This document shows, piece by piece, positions 1-8,085 of a stretch of 44,059 bases of DNA. Each line of letters begins with the position of its first letter. Positions within the stretch are counted from its first letter, which is position 1. The stretch spans positions 1 to 44,059 of the IMG/VR virus record IMGVR_UViG_3300008624_000584. One strand, given 5' to 3'. Origin of the DNA: a virus. The notes beneath the pieces are model-generated. The model was not told the DNA's origin and ran no database searches. It saw only the letters and a program-made list of their open reading frames with translations. A program made the translations under genes and the position numbers.

Positions 1-185
1 ATACTTCGGAATTGAATACAGAATTCCGTATTAAGTGGCCCAGAGGGGAACTTGGTGCATTACCAGATGATGCTGTACAAGACATAAACATTGAATATCT
101 TAAAGAAGAAATAGAAGAGACTAAGGAAGTTCTTGAAGAATTAGAAGAAGAACTAGAAAAACACATAAGAGCCCAAGGACAGTAA
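1..185 (+). CDS. C-terminal end of an unidentified coiled-coil protein (5' partial)
   Basis: An open frame enters from the left edge (first full codon at position 3) and ends at TAA 183-185. The visible 60 residues finish in a long Glu/Lys/Leu-rich stretch with heptad-like spacing (EEIEETKEVLEELEEELEK), so the end is probably a charged alpha-helical coiled coil. The upstream part contains an RGELGALPDDAVQ segment that I do not recognise. The start and function lie outside the window. The next small gene begins 1 base after the stop, as in a tightly packed operon. Confidence 0.7.
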   Translation, partial: TSELNTEFRIKWPRGELGALPDDAVQDINIEYLKEEIEETKEVLEELEEELEKHIRAQGQ

Positions 186-186
186 T

Positions 187-258
187 ATGAAAGATTTACC
201 TAGCTGTCCTGGATGTGGTCATTCAATAGAAAAATGTATATGTGGAAGTGGAGAATAA
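187..258 (+). CDS. 23-residue Cys-rich mini-protein (zinc-ribbon-like)
   Basis: ATG at 187 follows the previous stop by one base and the frame closes at TAA 256-258. The peptide contains CPGCGH followed by KCICGSG, so four cysteines lie in two close pairs (CxxC and CxC), as in a minimal zinc ribbon or knuckle. It sits directly before the rubredoxin gene, which is also a CxxC metal protein. No ribosome-binding site stands out, and translation may be coupled to the preceding gene. It could be spurious, but the start-stop packing and the cysteine pattern support a real peptide. No function is claimed. Confidence 0.45.
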   Translation: MKDLPSCPGCGHSIEKCICGSGE

Positions 259-262
259 TAAA

Positions 263-427
263 ATGAAAAAATGGAAATGCTTATTTTGTGGCTACATATA
301 TGATGAAGCCGCAGGTGACCCAGACGAAGGCCTAGCACCAGGCACACGTTGGGAAGATATAGATGATGATTGGTTTTGTCCAGACTGCGGTGCAAGTAAA
401 GCAGATTTTGAGATGATAGAAATATAA
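263..427 (+). CDS. Rubredoxin
   Basis: A 54-residue protein with the complete rubredoxin signature: first iron knuckle CLFCGY near residues 6-11, a central [15 protein letters not shown] segment, and second knuckle CPDCGASK near residues 39-46. The four cysteines bind one Fe, and the protein is a cytoplasmic one-electron carrier. I choose ATG 263, which gives the family length of 54 and is preceded by GGAG at about 249-252. An in-frame GTG at 242 would add seven residues and is less likely. Rubredoxins pass electrons to oxygenases, oxidoreductases or peroxide-detoxifying systems. The partner is not known here, but oxidoreductases of the downstream cassette are candidates (inference). Confidence 0.95.
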   Translation: MKKWKCLFCGYIYDEAAGDPDEGLAPGTRWEDIDDDWFCPDCGASKADFEMIEI

Positions 428-428
428 T

Positions 429-548
429 ATGATGGAACTATTACAAACAGAAGTAACTGTAAATCAAGTAATGTTGTTTGTTATGTTTGTTGTAGTCGCT
501 TTCTTAGTATTTTGTTCTTGCTCTAATATCATGATAAAGAAAGACTGA
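429..548 (+). CDS. 39-residue single-pass membrane peptide
   Basis: ATGATG at 429 follows the rubredoxin stop by one base. The frame closes at TGA 546-548. After a short polar N-terminus, residues about 14-31 form a strongly hydrophobic Val/Phe/Leu helix ending in a CSCSN segment, followed by a basic tail (MIKKD). This suits a small inner-membrane peptide with a cytoplasmic basic end. It is the last gene before a strong promoter. I do not recognise a family. Confidence 0.5.
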   Translation: MMELLQTEVTVNQVMLFVMFVVVAFLVFCSCSNIMIKKD

Positions 549-555
549 ATATCGC

Positions 556-584
556 TTGACAGGTGACCTCTTTAAGCGTATACT
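556..584 (+). promoter_or_regulatory. Sigma70-type promoter for the ABC transporter genes
   Basis: TTGACA at 556-561, a 17-base spacer, and TATACT at 579-584. The first gene downstream, the binding protein, starts at 651 with an AAGGAG site. The identical hexamer pair with the same spacing recurs at 39126-39154. In T4-like phages such promoters read by host sigma70 drive early genes. Confidence 0.85.
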
Positions 585-650
585 ATAAGTAATAAGTTAG
601 TACTATTAACTAATTTATGGTCAAAGTTTATAAACTCTAAGGAGAAAATA

Positions 651-1649
651 ATGAAACGTTTTATGACAATACTCGGCTTTGTGTTAATGTCAGCAATTGC
701 AAGTGCTGGCTTATTTACTGCAAAAGCGGATGATATAAAAATTGCCGAGTTAAACTGGCAATCAGGTTCAATGATAGCCAGCATTGACGCTTATATATTA
801 AAACATGGCTACGGACACAATATTGAAATTGTTCCAGGCGGAATTGACGCAACAATACAATCAATGATGGCAACAGGCTCACCTAATATATTTGGCGAAG
901 CATGGACTTCATTATTGGGCGATAGTGCTCACGAATATATTGCTAACGGAGATCTTTTACAAGTAAGAGATGAAGTTGTAACAGGAGCTGGAGAAGGTTG
1001 GTTTATACCAAGTTATATAGCTGAAGAATATGGTCTTAATACTATTGAAGATGTATTAGCAAGACCTGACTTATTCCCACATCCAGAAGATCCTAGCAAG
1101 GGTGGAATTGTAATTTGTCCTGAAGGTTGGAGTTGTAAAAAACATAACGAAAATCTATTTAGAGCATATGACATGGAAGCCAAAGGCTGGAAAATTATTG
1201 ATCCAGGATCAGGTACTGGTTTAAATGCTTATTGGGAAGGACAAGTTGTCAAAAACAAAAGTGCATTTGGGTACTATTGGACACCTACTGTATTAGTAGG
1301 ACGTTTAAATCTAATGGCACTTCCTTCTACTGAAGGCTATGCAGGAGATGATAATTGGACAAATTGTATTTCTAGAGCAGTTGATGAATGTGCTAATCCA
1401 CAAGCGTCATCTTGGCCTACATCTAAAACAGGAACTATTGTTACGCCAGGACTTCATCCAGCCGTAATGGTTTATCTTTCTAAAAGAGGATTTGATGGAA
1501 GTATTATTACTTCAATGCTAGTTTGGTCAGATGATAATCAAGCAACAGCAGATGAAGCCGCAGTTGAATTTTTAAGACAACATCCAGAAATTTGGACAAA
1601 ATGGGTAACACCTGAAGCCGCAACAAGAATTACTGCGTCTTTAAATTAA
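651..1649 (+). CDS. Glycine-betaine/proline-type ABC transporter substrate-binding protein (ProX/OpuAC-like)
   Basis: A 332-residue periplasmic binding protein. The N-terminus is a signal peptide (basic MKRF, hydrophobic core, cleavage likely near ASAG or AKADD, residues about 20-27). The mature part opens with KIAELNWQSG, the usual start of OpuAC-family quaternary-amine binders. Several tryptophans (EAWTS, GEGWF, GYYWTP) could form the aromatic cage for a trimethylammonium group. It starts at ATG 651 behind AAGGAG. The permease gene follows after 11 bases, but no ATPase gene follows. In a phage this probably boosts host uptake of glycine betaine or a similar osmolyte, with host permease or ATPase as partners (inference). 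Substrate specificity cannot be read from sequence alone. Confidence 0.88.
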   Translation: MKRFMTILGFVLMSAIASAGLFTAKADDIKIAELNWQSGSMIASIDAYILKHGYGHNIEIVPGGIDATIQSMMATGSPNIFGEAWTSLLGDSAHEYIANGDLLQVRDEVVTGAGEGWFIPSYIAEEYGLNTIEDVLARPDLFPHPEDPSKGGIVICPEGWSCKKHNENLFRAYDMEAKGWKIIDPGSGTGLNAYWEGQVVKNKSAFGYYWTPTVLVGRLNLMALPSTEGYAGDDNWTNCISRAVDECANPQASSWPTSKTGTIVTPGLHPAVMVYLSKRGFDGSIITSMLVWSDDNQATADEAAVEFLRQHPEIWTKWVTPEAATRITASLN

Positions 1650-1660
1650 GGTGATACATA

Positions 1661-2530
1661 TTGAACTTTCCATCTTTAGATAGAGAAACTATCACAGTTC
1701 TTAAGAAGTCTATTGACAGTACATTTAGAGAGTTTGCTAGTAATTGGGGAGAATGGTTTACAGAACTGCTCTCCCCAATTCATTGGCTACTTATTCATTT
1801 TGAGAAACTATTAATTGCTACGCCTTGGTATATATTTTTAGGTTTAACAAGTTTATTACTTTGGAAAGTAACACAAAACTGGAAACTAATATTAGGTTTC
1901 TTAATTAGTTTTAACTTAATTGGTTTAGTTGGTATGTGGGACGACACAATGCGAACACTAGCCATTGTAGTTGTTTCTACTCTTGTTTGTATAGTTATTG
2001 GTATTCCTACAGGAATATTAATGGCAAAGAACAATTTAGCACAAAGAATTATCTTACCCATACTAGATTTAATGCAAACTATTCCAAGTTTTGTATATCT
2101 AATTCCTGTTATAATGTTATTTGGACTTGGCAAAGTTCCAGGCTTAATTGCTATAAGTGTCTTTGCTATACCTCCAGTGATTAGGTTTACAAATATTGGC
2201 ATTCGAGAAATTGATAAAGATTTAACAGAAACAGCACACGCATTAGGATTAAGACCTATGCATATTTTAAGACTAATTGAATTACCACTGGCACGTAATG
2301 TTATACTTGGTGGAGTAAATCAAACAGTTATGATGGCTTTAGCAATGGTTGTTATTGCTAGTATGATTGGAGTACGAGGATTAGGCTCTCAAGTTATGAA
2401 CTCAATAGGTAATGGATACTTAGGATTGGGTGTAATAAGTGGATTATCCATTGTAGCATTAGCAATCATTATAGATAGAGCAATACAATCACATAATAAA
2501 CGCCATGATAAATGGAGAGATTATAAATAG
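1661..2530 (+). CDS. Glycine-betaine/proline-type ABC transporter permease (ProW/OpuAB-like)
   Basis: A 289-residue inner-membrane protein with about six or seven hydrophobic segments. It contains the BPD-transporter permease EAA-type loop: EIDKDLTETAHALGLRP, then LPLARNVILGGVNQ, at residues about 180-220, where the ATPase docks. DLMQTIPSFVYLIP is typical of ProW-like permeases. The frame has no early ATG. TTG at 1661 is chosen because AAGGTG at 1648-1653 lies 7 bases upstream and an in-frame stop lies just before it (1652-1654). It forms one operon with the binding protein. The cognate ATPase (ProV type) is absent from the window, so assembly with a host ATPase is implied. The gene end overlaps a late-type promoter box. 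Confidence 0.9.
   Translation: MNFPSLDRETITVLKKSIDSTFREFASNWGEWFTELLSPIHWLLIHFEKLLIATPWYIFLGLTSLLLWKVTQNWKLILGFLISFNLIGLVGMWDDTMRTLAIVVVSTLVCIVIGIPTGILMAKNNLAQRIILPILDLMQTIPSFVYLIPVIMLFGLGKVPGLIAISVFAIPPVIRFTNIGIREIDKDLTETAHALGLRPMHILRLIELPLARNVILGGVNQTVMMALAMVVIASMIGVRGLGSQVMNSIGNGYLGLGVISGLSIVALAIIIDRAIQSHNKRHDKWRDYK
2522..2529 (+). promoter_or_regulatory. T4-type late promoter box TATAAATA
   Basis: TATAAATA lies across the last codons of the permease gene, 22 bases before the ATG at 2552. The octamer is identical to the T4 late promoter consensus, which needs the phage late sigma factor and the sliding clamp. It would drive the 2552-8085 cassette late in infection. A chance hit in AT-rich DNA is possible, but the placement just upstream of a cassette start matches the boxes at 9099, 10568 and 11814. 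Confidence 0.6.
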
Positions 2531-2551
2531 TGTTAATAAAGGATTAGGTCA

Positions 2552-3418
2552 ATGAAACAAATAAAAGATTATACTGATGCCGAAATAATAGACGAAGCAC
2601 AACGTATACTAACAGAAGGCTTTACCCTTCATTATGATCAGGAATTTACTCAAAGAGAATTAGTAGACTATTGTAAACGAATAGGCAATACTGATGATGA
2701 TATGTTAGGGTATATGCAATTTAACCCTAAAGATAATCCAGATATATCAATTGTTTCTCCTGACCCAAGAATGTTGTTAGGACACAATGATTTAGAATGG
2801 CATTCAAATGGAACTGTACATCATGTAGTTGACGGTAAATGGGGACACAAAGAATGGTTAATTTGTTTATACTGTAAAGATTATTGCCCAGACACAGTTT
2901 TATCAGTAAGCAATAATCGTGATGCTTTTTTAGACTTACCAAAAGAAGAAAAGGATTGGTGGAGAGGTGTTGAAGTACAACTAAACAATAATGGTGGAAG
3001 TATATTAGGAAAGTATTATCATCAGAGCAAAGAAGCAATGACAGATGAAGATAGAGTTATTCCTATTGATGATGGATACAGAAAAGAATATAAAGAAATT
3101 CCAGAACACACCGGCGATGAGCGTATGCCTGTTGTTAATATTCATCCAGTTGGTGGGCAAGAATTTTTATATTGGCAACCACCTTTGATTACTAAAGCAT
3201 GGTTTGATGGTGAACTTATAAATGACTTAAATGGATTACAACAAAAATTTGATAAGGTTATTAATAGAACCAAGTACATCAAAGACATTGTGTTTAGGCC
3301 CGGTGATATATTAATTATGGATCAATTTTATACACTACACAGACGTTCGCCAATAATGAATAAGAATAGAGAACTTTGGCGTGTTGCTATAGACTATACA
3401 AATTCTATAGACAAGTAG
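2552..3418 (+). CDS. TauD/TfdA-like Fe(II)/2-oxoglutarate dioxygenase homologue with altered iron motif
   Basis: A 288-residue protein of the TauD/clavaminate-synthase fold. The usual HxD iron motif aligns with WHSN (His84-Ser85-Asn86), so the acidic ligand is replaced by Asn. The distal His is in YTLHRRS (His263) and the 2OG-binding Arg is probably in LWRVAIDY (Arg277). It is a clear tandem paralogue of the next gene: both share DYTD near the start, CRRIGNTDD-like and FNPKDNPDIS segments, and the TLHRRS motif. Family members hydroxylate, halogenate or desaturate small molecules or carrier-bound amino acids. The Asn could abolish classic hydroxylation, make the protein a partner subunit, or alter the reaction. 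It heads the cassette behind a late-type promoter. Confidence 0.82.
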   Translation: MKQIKDYTDAEIIDEAQRILTEGFTLHYDQEFTQRELVDYCKRIGNTDDDMLGYMQFNPKDNPDISIVSPDPRMLLGHNDLEWHSNGTVHHVVDGKWGHKEWLICLYCKDYCPDTVLSVSNNRDAFLDLPKEEKDWWRGVEVQLNNNGGSILGKYYHQSKEAMTDEDRVIPIDDGYRKEYKEIPEHTGDERMPVVNIHPVGGQEFLYWQPPLITKAWFDGELINDLNGLQQKFDKVINRTKYIKDIVFRPGDILIMDQFYTLHRRSPIMNKNRELWRVAIDYTNSIDK

Positions 3419-3428
3419 GAGAATTAAC

Positions 3429-4352
3429 ATGATGAAAAAAATAACAGACTATACAGATTTCGAATTAAGAGAAGCAGTTGACATACTGTTACGAAATGGC
3501 CATGTATTATTTCACGATCAATACTTAACACAAGATGAATTAGTAGAGTTTTGTAGACGAATAGGCAATACTGATGATTCTAATCCATCTATGGGACACA
3601 TGGAGTTTAACCCAAAAGATAATCCAGATATTTCCCTAATCACAACACAACCAGTAGGAAAGTCACCACATGGAATGTTTGGCCCAACAGACTTAGTATA
3701 TCACGGAGATGGTGGTATGTGTCATGTTGGTGAATTTAAAGAATTATTAACAGGATTATATTGTGTAGGGTCATGTCCTGATACTGTATTAAGTTTATTA
3801 AACACTAATAAAGCATTTAGTTATTTTACAGAAGAAGAAAAAGAATATTGGCGTAATGTAGAAACACAATTAAATGGTCAAGAAAAAGGAATATATGGAA
3901 CTTATGAAGAGATGAAAAGAGATGGAAGTATGAAAGCCATTGACGGTGTTCAAGAAGCCTATAAAACTCCAATATACCATTATGATGATGAAAGACAAAA
4001 CGTAGTTAATGTACACCCATATACCGATAAAGAATTTATGTTATGGCAACCTGCATTTATCTGCAAAGCGTGGTACAAAGGCGAACCAATTGACGTAGAT
4101 GAAATACAAAAGAAGTTTCGGAAGGCATTAGTTCAAGGAAAGAATATAACAGACTTTGTTCTTAGAGAAGGCGACTTCTTAATTTGTGATCAATACTATA
4201 CACTACACAGACGTTCATGGGTTAATAGTGCTGAGAGAATGATATGGCGAACAGCATTTGATTATTCTACATTATTAGGACCCGATAGTGTGTATGATAG
4301 TAGCATTGAAGAACAAAAATACATTTCACGTAAACGCAAGAACAAAAGTTAA
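3429..4352 (+). CDS. TauD/TfdA-like Fe(II)/2-oxoglutarate dioxygenase
   Basis: A 307-residue paralogue of the preceding gene with an intact iron-binding set: HGD at residues 92-94 (YHGDGG), distal His260 in YTLHRRS, and an Arg in MIWRTAFDY for 2-oxoglutarate. The family couples decarboxylation of 2-oxoglutarate to oxidation of a substrate in the cytoplasm. Start ATGATG at 3429 has AGGAG about 10 bases upstream. The C-terminus carries a basic tail (SRKRKNKS) not present in the sister. Pairing an intact and an altered copy suggests a duplication with division of labour. The substrate is unknown. The following adenylation enzyme suggests an activated carboxylic acid or amino acid (inference). 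Confidence 0.88.
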   Translation: MMKKITDYTDFELREAVDILLRNGHVLFHDQYLTQDELVEFCRRIGNTDDSNPSMGHMEFNPKDNPDISLITTQPVGKSPHGMFGPTDLVYHGDGGMCHVGEFKELLTGLYCVGSCPDTVLSLLNTNKAFSYFTEEEKEYWRNVETQLNGQEKGIYGTYEEMKRDGSMKAIDGVQEAYKTPIYHYDDERQNVVNVHPYTDKEFMLWQPAFICKAWYKGEPIDVDEIQKKFRKALVQGKNITDFVLREGDFLICDQYYTLHRRSWVNSAERMIWRTAFDYSTLLGPDSVYDSSIEEQKYISRKRKNKS

Positions 4353-4357
4353 ACATT

Positions 4358-5791
4358 ATGTTAAAACAAAAACAAAAACCATTAAGCGATGATCAGATAT
4401 TTCTAAGTTCATCAACTGAACAGATTACTTGGGGCGAACTACATGCAAATCTTGATGCTAAAGTAGAAAGATTAAAAGAGCATGGAATTGGACCACACGT
4501 TGTTTTTGTAGTAGCAGAAGAGCAAGTAACAATAGATGATTACTTATGGATACTTGCTAGTATTAAGAACGGTGGGTCAGCTACACAAGCAGATGGTAGA
4601 CAATCTAAAATGGAATTAGATGGGTTAATTGCAGGCTGTAAAGCAATATGTATTATACGAAGTAATGAGATAACCATGCTAACAGACGATTTGACACCCA
4701 CAATCCTACATCCATTAGAAGTTTATAGAGGTATGACAAGTGGAACTACAGTTAAAGAATTCTTTGAAATGTATCCTTTCTTTTGGGATTATGAAGACCA
4801 CGAAAACGCAATTGTAGATGGACAAACACTATTAGGTTGTACAGCACATGCTTCAACACAACATTTATTTGCAATAGCACCAGAGTTTGAATTTGCTCAA
4901 CGTCCCTATATACTTTGCACACACGGATTTACAGCAACATACAATCCATATAACTTATTAAGAATGTATTATATAGGTGGCGGATTACACTTCTTAAACT
5001 ATGGTGATAATATTCCAGAACAAATACAAAAAGCAAATCCCAATTGTTGTATCTCATATCCTAATGCTGTTAAAAGAATAGTTGATGCATGTCCAGATGA
5101 TTTCAATTGGAATGGAATCAAATATTGGGAAATGTCAGGTGGGCATACTCCAGAATCAATTGTTAGAAGTATTGAGAAAAAGTTTAACTTTGTATGTATG
5201 CACAACATGATGGCAAGTACAGAAGCAGACTGTCATTCTAGTGCAAAATATAGACCCGGTGATCCAATAGAAAACTTTTATGGATTTGTACACGACCCTA
5301 AATTTTATAATGGCGAACTTAAATATGATGATGAGGGTGTACTTTGGTATAGGTATGGAACACTTGATTGGCAAACAGATGGCGATAAGTTTGAGAATAG
5401 AAATGGTGCCTGGTTTTATACAGGCAGAGTGTTCGATGATGTTATTTTTATGAAAGGTGGTGTCAAGATTTATACAGGAATGGTTGAGGCTAAGGCACTT
5501 GAAACTCCTGGCGTTGAAAACGTTGCTAGTTGTGAGAAAGACGAACTTCATTACTTAATATATACAGGAGATGCATCAGCAAAGGATATTGCAAAAAGTT
5601 TTAAAGAAATGCAACCATCTAAAAGACCACACAACATATATCATGTTACTGATGAACTATTCTTTGGACAATCAAGTGAAACACTAACTCCACAAAAACT
5701 ACAAAAACATAAATTAGCAGAAATTGTTTTAAATGGGCCTGCAGATCAAAGACTAGAACATATTAATCTTAAAGATCACTCTCAAGTATAA
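4358..5791 (+). CDS. Adenylate-forming enzyme of the ANL superfamily (acyl-CoA synthetase/adenylation-domain-like)
   Basis: A 477-residue protein with the ordered core motifs of AMP-forming ligases: GMTSGTT (P-loop-like A3) near residues 127-133, MMASTEAD (A5) near residue 286, WYRYGTLDW (A7), then FYTGRVFDDVIFMKGGVKIY (A8 hinge), and a C-terminal lid with candidate catalytic lysines in TPQKLQKHK. It should activate a carboxylate as an acyl-adenylate and pass it to CoA, a carrier protein or an amine. It is shorter than the usual 500-550 residues, with a compact N-terminal subdomain. There is no fused carrier domain. The gene starts 5 bases after the dioxygenase stop and ends 2 bases before the radical SAM gene, so the set is surely co-transcribed. 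The substrate cannot be read from sequence. Confidence 0.85.
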   Translation: MLKQKQKPLSDDQIFLSSSTEQITWGELHANLDAKVERLKEHGIGPHVVFVVAEEQVTIDDYLWILASIKNGGSATQADGRQSKMELDGLIAGCKAICIIRSNEITMLTDDLTPTILHPLEVYRGMTSGTTVKEFFEMYPFFWDYEDHENAIVDGQTLLGCTAHASTQHLFAIAPEFEFAQRPYILCTHGFTATYNPYNLLRMYYIGGGLHFLNYGDNIPEQIQKANPNCCISYPNAVKRIVDACPDDFNWNGIKYWEMSGGHTPESIVRSIEKKFNFVCMHNMMASTEADCHSSAKYRPGDPIENFYGFVHDPKFYNGELKYDDEGVLWYRYGTLDWQTDGDKFENRNGAWFYTGRVFDDVIFMKGGVKIYTGMVEAKALETPGVENVASCEKDELHYLIYTGDASAKDIAKSFKEMQPSKRPHNIYHVTDELFFGQSSETLTPQKLQKHKLAEIVLNGPADQRLEHINLKDHSQV

Positions 5792-5793
5792 TA

Positions 5794-6801
5794 ATGAATT
5801 GGCTAAAACAAATACACCATATGCAAATTGATATTACAAGTTATTGTAACGCAAGGTGTGGTGCGTGTGCTAGAAACATAGCTGGAGGAAAAACACAGCC
5901 GTGGTTACAATTAAGTCACTTTGATAAACATATTTGGTATCGTTTATTTACTGAAGATACTATTGATACAGAAATACTTAAATTAAAACTTAATGGAAAT
6001 TGGGGAGACCCAGGTATGCATCCTGATTTACCTGAATTAATTTCTGTGTTTGGTAAATGTAATCCAGAAGCATCTGTACAAATTTGTACTAATGGTGGAA
6101 CACATAATGAAGAATGGTGGGGTAGTTTAGGCAATGCATTATCTAGAAATACAAAATATCATGCTGTTGATTTTGCTATTGATGGACTAGAAGACACACA
6201 TTTAATATATAGGCGCTCAACAGATTATAATAAAATATTAGCAAATGCAATATCTTTTGCTAAAGCAGGTGGAAAAAGTCGTTGGATAATGACATTGTTT
6301 GATTATAATATACATCAAATAGATGAAGCAATTGAGGTAGCAAGAAAGAATAACTTTACGTCAATTAAATTTAGATATAGTCATACAAAAAATGCATTAG
6401 TTGAAACACCAACAGAAGAATACAGGTTACATACTGATAAAGCAGATAAAGTTACATTGCCAGACACAGTATATTTTAATAATTCAGTAATGTTTTCTGA
6501 AAACTCAACAAAACATACAACTGATAGTAAATGCCCATGGTATAGAGATGAACGAATACAAATTGGGCCGTGGGGCAATGTGTGGCCATGTTGCTATATT
6601 GCAGATGTAATGGAAGGAATAACTGAGATAAACCAACAAGAACAGTTAGAAAAAGAAATGCCTAATCAAGAATGGAACAATTTAACAAATCACTCATTAA
6701 ATGACATACTTAGTCATAAATGGTTCAATAGTACATTAAATAGTGCTGTAGAGCACGGTAAGTATGCTGTATGTATAAATAATTGTGAAATAACAACATG
6801 A
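5794..6801 (+). CDS. Radical SAM enzyme with SPASM-like C-terminal cluster domain
   Basis: A 335-residue protein. Residues Cys18, Cys22 and Cys25 (SYCNARCGAC) form the CxxxCxxC motif for the [4Fe-4S] cluster that cleaves S-adenosylmethionine. GNWGDPG and DFAIDGLEDTH are the following barrel motifs. The C-terminal third has KCPWYRDE, then GNVWPCCYIAD, then CINNCE, the cysteine pattern of a SPASM/twitch domain holding auxiliary iron-sulfur clusters. Such enzymes modify peptides, proteins or small molecules. It overlaps the nitroreductase gene by ATGA. Its closest relatives in the window are the genes at 18266 and 37478, which share the SVDGLEETNHLYR-type motif. Confidence 0.9.
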   Translation: MNWLKQIHHMQIDITSYCNARCGACARNIAGGKTQPWLQLSHFDKHIWYRLFTEDTIDTEILKLKLNGNWGDPGMHPDLPELISVFGKCNPEASVQICTNGGTHNEEWWGSLGNALSRNTKYHAVDFAIDGLEDTHLIYRRSTDYNKILANAISFAKAGGKSRWIMTLFDYNIHQIDEAIEVARKNNFTSIKFRYSHTKNALVETPTEEYRLHTDKADKVTLPDTVYFNNSVMFSENSTKHTTDSKCPWYRDERIQIGPWGNVWPCCYIADVMEGITEINQQEQLEKEMPNQEWNNLTNHSLNDILSHKWFNSTLNSAVEHGKYAVCINNCEITT

Positions 6802-7493
6802 ATGTAAATGACGCTATAAGAAAACGTAAATCAACACGTGCATTTTTAAATAAACAAGTGTATCCACATATTGTAATTAAAATACTAGAACAAGCAAAAC
6901 GAGCACCAAGTGGCGATAATCATCAACCTTGGGACGTTGTAGTACTTACTGGTAAAGCAAAAAACAACTTATGTATTAAGTTAGAAGAAGCATTTCGTTC
7001 AGGTAAACAACCTGTTATGGATTATGAATACTATCCACAAGACAAAAAGTCTGAGAAAGATACTAAATGGTTTGGTAAGTATAAAGATAATAGAAAAGCA
7101 TGTGGGATAGGGTTATACTCACAAATGGGTATTATTTCTAAAGGAATGCAAAAACAAAAAGACGACTTATATGCTAAAAACTACAGAGCTTTTGATGCAC
7201 CCGTAATGCTATTATTCTTTATTGATAGAGAATTAGGGAAAGGTTCTTACGTAGACTATGGAATGTTTATACAATCTATTATGTTATTAGCAACAGAGAA
7301 TGGACTAGCAACATGTTCACAAGGCTCGTTGGGTGAATATGCTGATATTATACGTGAAGAGTTGCCAAAGTACAAAGATAAGATAGTTTTATGTGGTATG
7401 AGTATGGGATATGAAGATCCATCAAACCCAATTAATCAGTATAGAACTATGAGGCAAGACATAAACGAAATAGTAAAATATTATGACGAATAA
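6798..7493 (+). CDS. Nitroreductase-family FMN oxidoreductase
   Basis: A 231-residue protein that opens with the family signature: DAIRKRKSTRAF, then QAKRAPSGDNHQPW, the FMN-phosphate and ring-binding segment. A C-terminal LATENGLATCSQGSLGEYADIIREEL and CGMSMGYED follow, as in the nitroreductase fold. Members form homodimers, use FMN and NAD(P)H, and reduce or oxidise many substrates, including azoline or dehydro intermediates in natural-product pathways. The start overlaps the previous stop by four bases and the end overlaps the next gene by 11 bases. In this cassette it probably supplies a redox step on the pathway intermediate (inference). Confidence 0.92.
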   Translation: MNVNDAIRKRKSTRAFLNKQVYPHIVIKILEQAKRAPSGDNHQPWDVVVLTGKAKNNLCIKLEEAFRSGKQPVMDYEYYPQDKKSEKDTKWFGKYKDNRKACGIGLYSQMGIISKGMQKQKDDLYAKNYRAFDAPVMLLFFIDRELGKGSYVDYGMFIQSIMLLATENGLATCSQGSLGEYADIIREELPKYKDKIVLCGMSMGYEDPSNPINQYRTMRQDINEIVKYYDE

Positions 7494-8085
7494 AGAACAA
7501 AAATGGCTCGATGAAGTATATGATAAAAATAATAGCGAGTTATATGACGAATGGGATAACTATCATGAACAAGTCATAGAAGGATTAGGATGGAAATGTC
7601 ATACAATAGCGGCTAAATGGATTGCTGATAACTTTCCAGAAGGAACCGAAGTTGCAGACATTGGATGTGGTAACGGTCAAGTGGGTATTGGATTAGCAGA
7701 ACATGATTATAAAATTGATGGATATGACTTAAATCTCAAAATGCTTGAAAGATTTATAGCAACAAACTATAGATCAATTAGTAAACATGACATTACTGAA
7801 AAAGCATTACCAAAGAAGTATAAATGTATAACAGCAATAGGTGTATTAACAAAAGGTCATGTTAATTCTATTGCGGCAGAACATTTAGCAAACAGTTTAA
7901 CAAACGACGGACTACTATTTTGTAGTATGTCTAAGCACGATGGCGATTGGTTTTATGATGGTGGATGGAATGCACAATCATATTTAGATGTTGTAAATAT
8001 TACACCAGTACACAGTTTAACCACCCCAGAAGGCATAAAAACGTATCATAATATGGTTATTTGGCGAAAGAAAGCAAGATCTTAG
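7483..8085 (+). CDS. Class I SAM-dependent methyltransferase
   Basis: A 200-residue Rossmann methyltransferase. Motif I is VADIGCGNGQVG (residues about 56-67), followed by the acidic DGYDLNLKMLE that holds the ribose of SAM. A later ALPKKYKCITAIGVL segment fits the methyltransferase strand 4. It is the last gene of the cassette and its stop touches the consensus promoter at 8086. The fold is of the general Methyltransf_25/11 type used on small molecules, so it may methylate the product made by the preceding enzymes (inference). Confidence 0.88.
   Translation: MTNKEQKWLDEVYDKNNSELYDEWDNYHEQVIEGLGWKCHTIAAKWIADNFPEGTEVADIGCGNGQVGIGLAEHDYKIDGYDLNLKMLERFIATNYRSISKHDITEKALPKKYKCITAIGVLTKGHVNSIAAEHLANSLTNDGLLFCSMSKHDGDWFYDGGWNAQSYLDVVNITPVHSLTTPEGIKTYHNMVIWRKKARS

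Noticed and set aside
242-262. GTG start giving seven extra residues for rubredoxin
   Set aside because: ATG 263 gives the exact family length, and the extra residues overlap the tiny Cys peptide gene.
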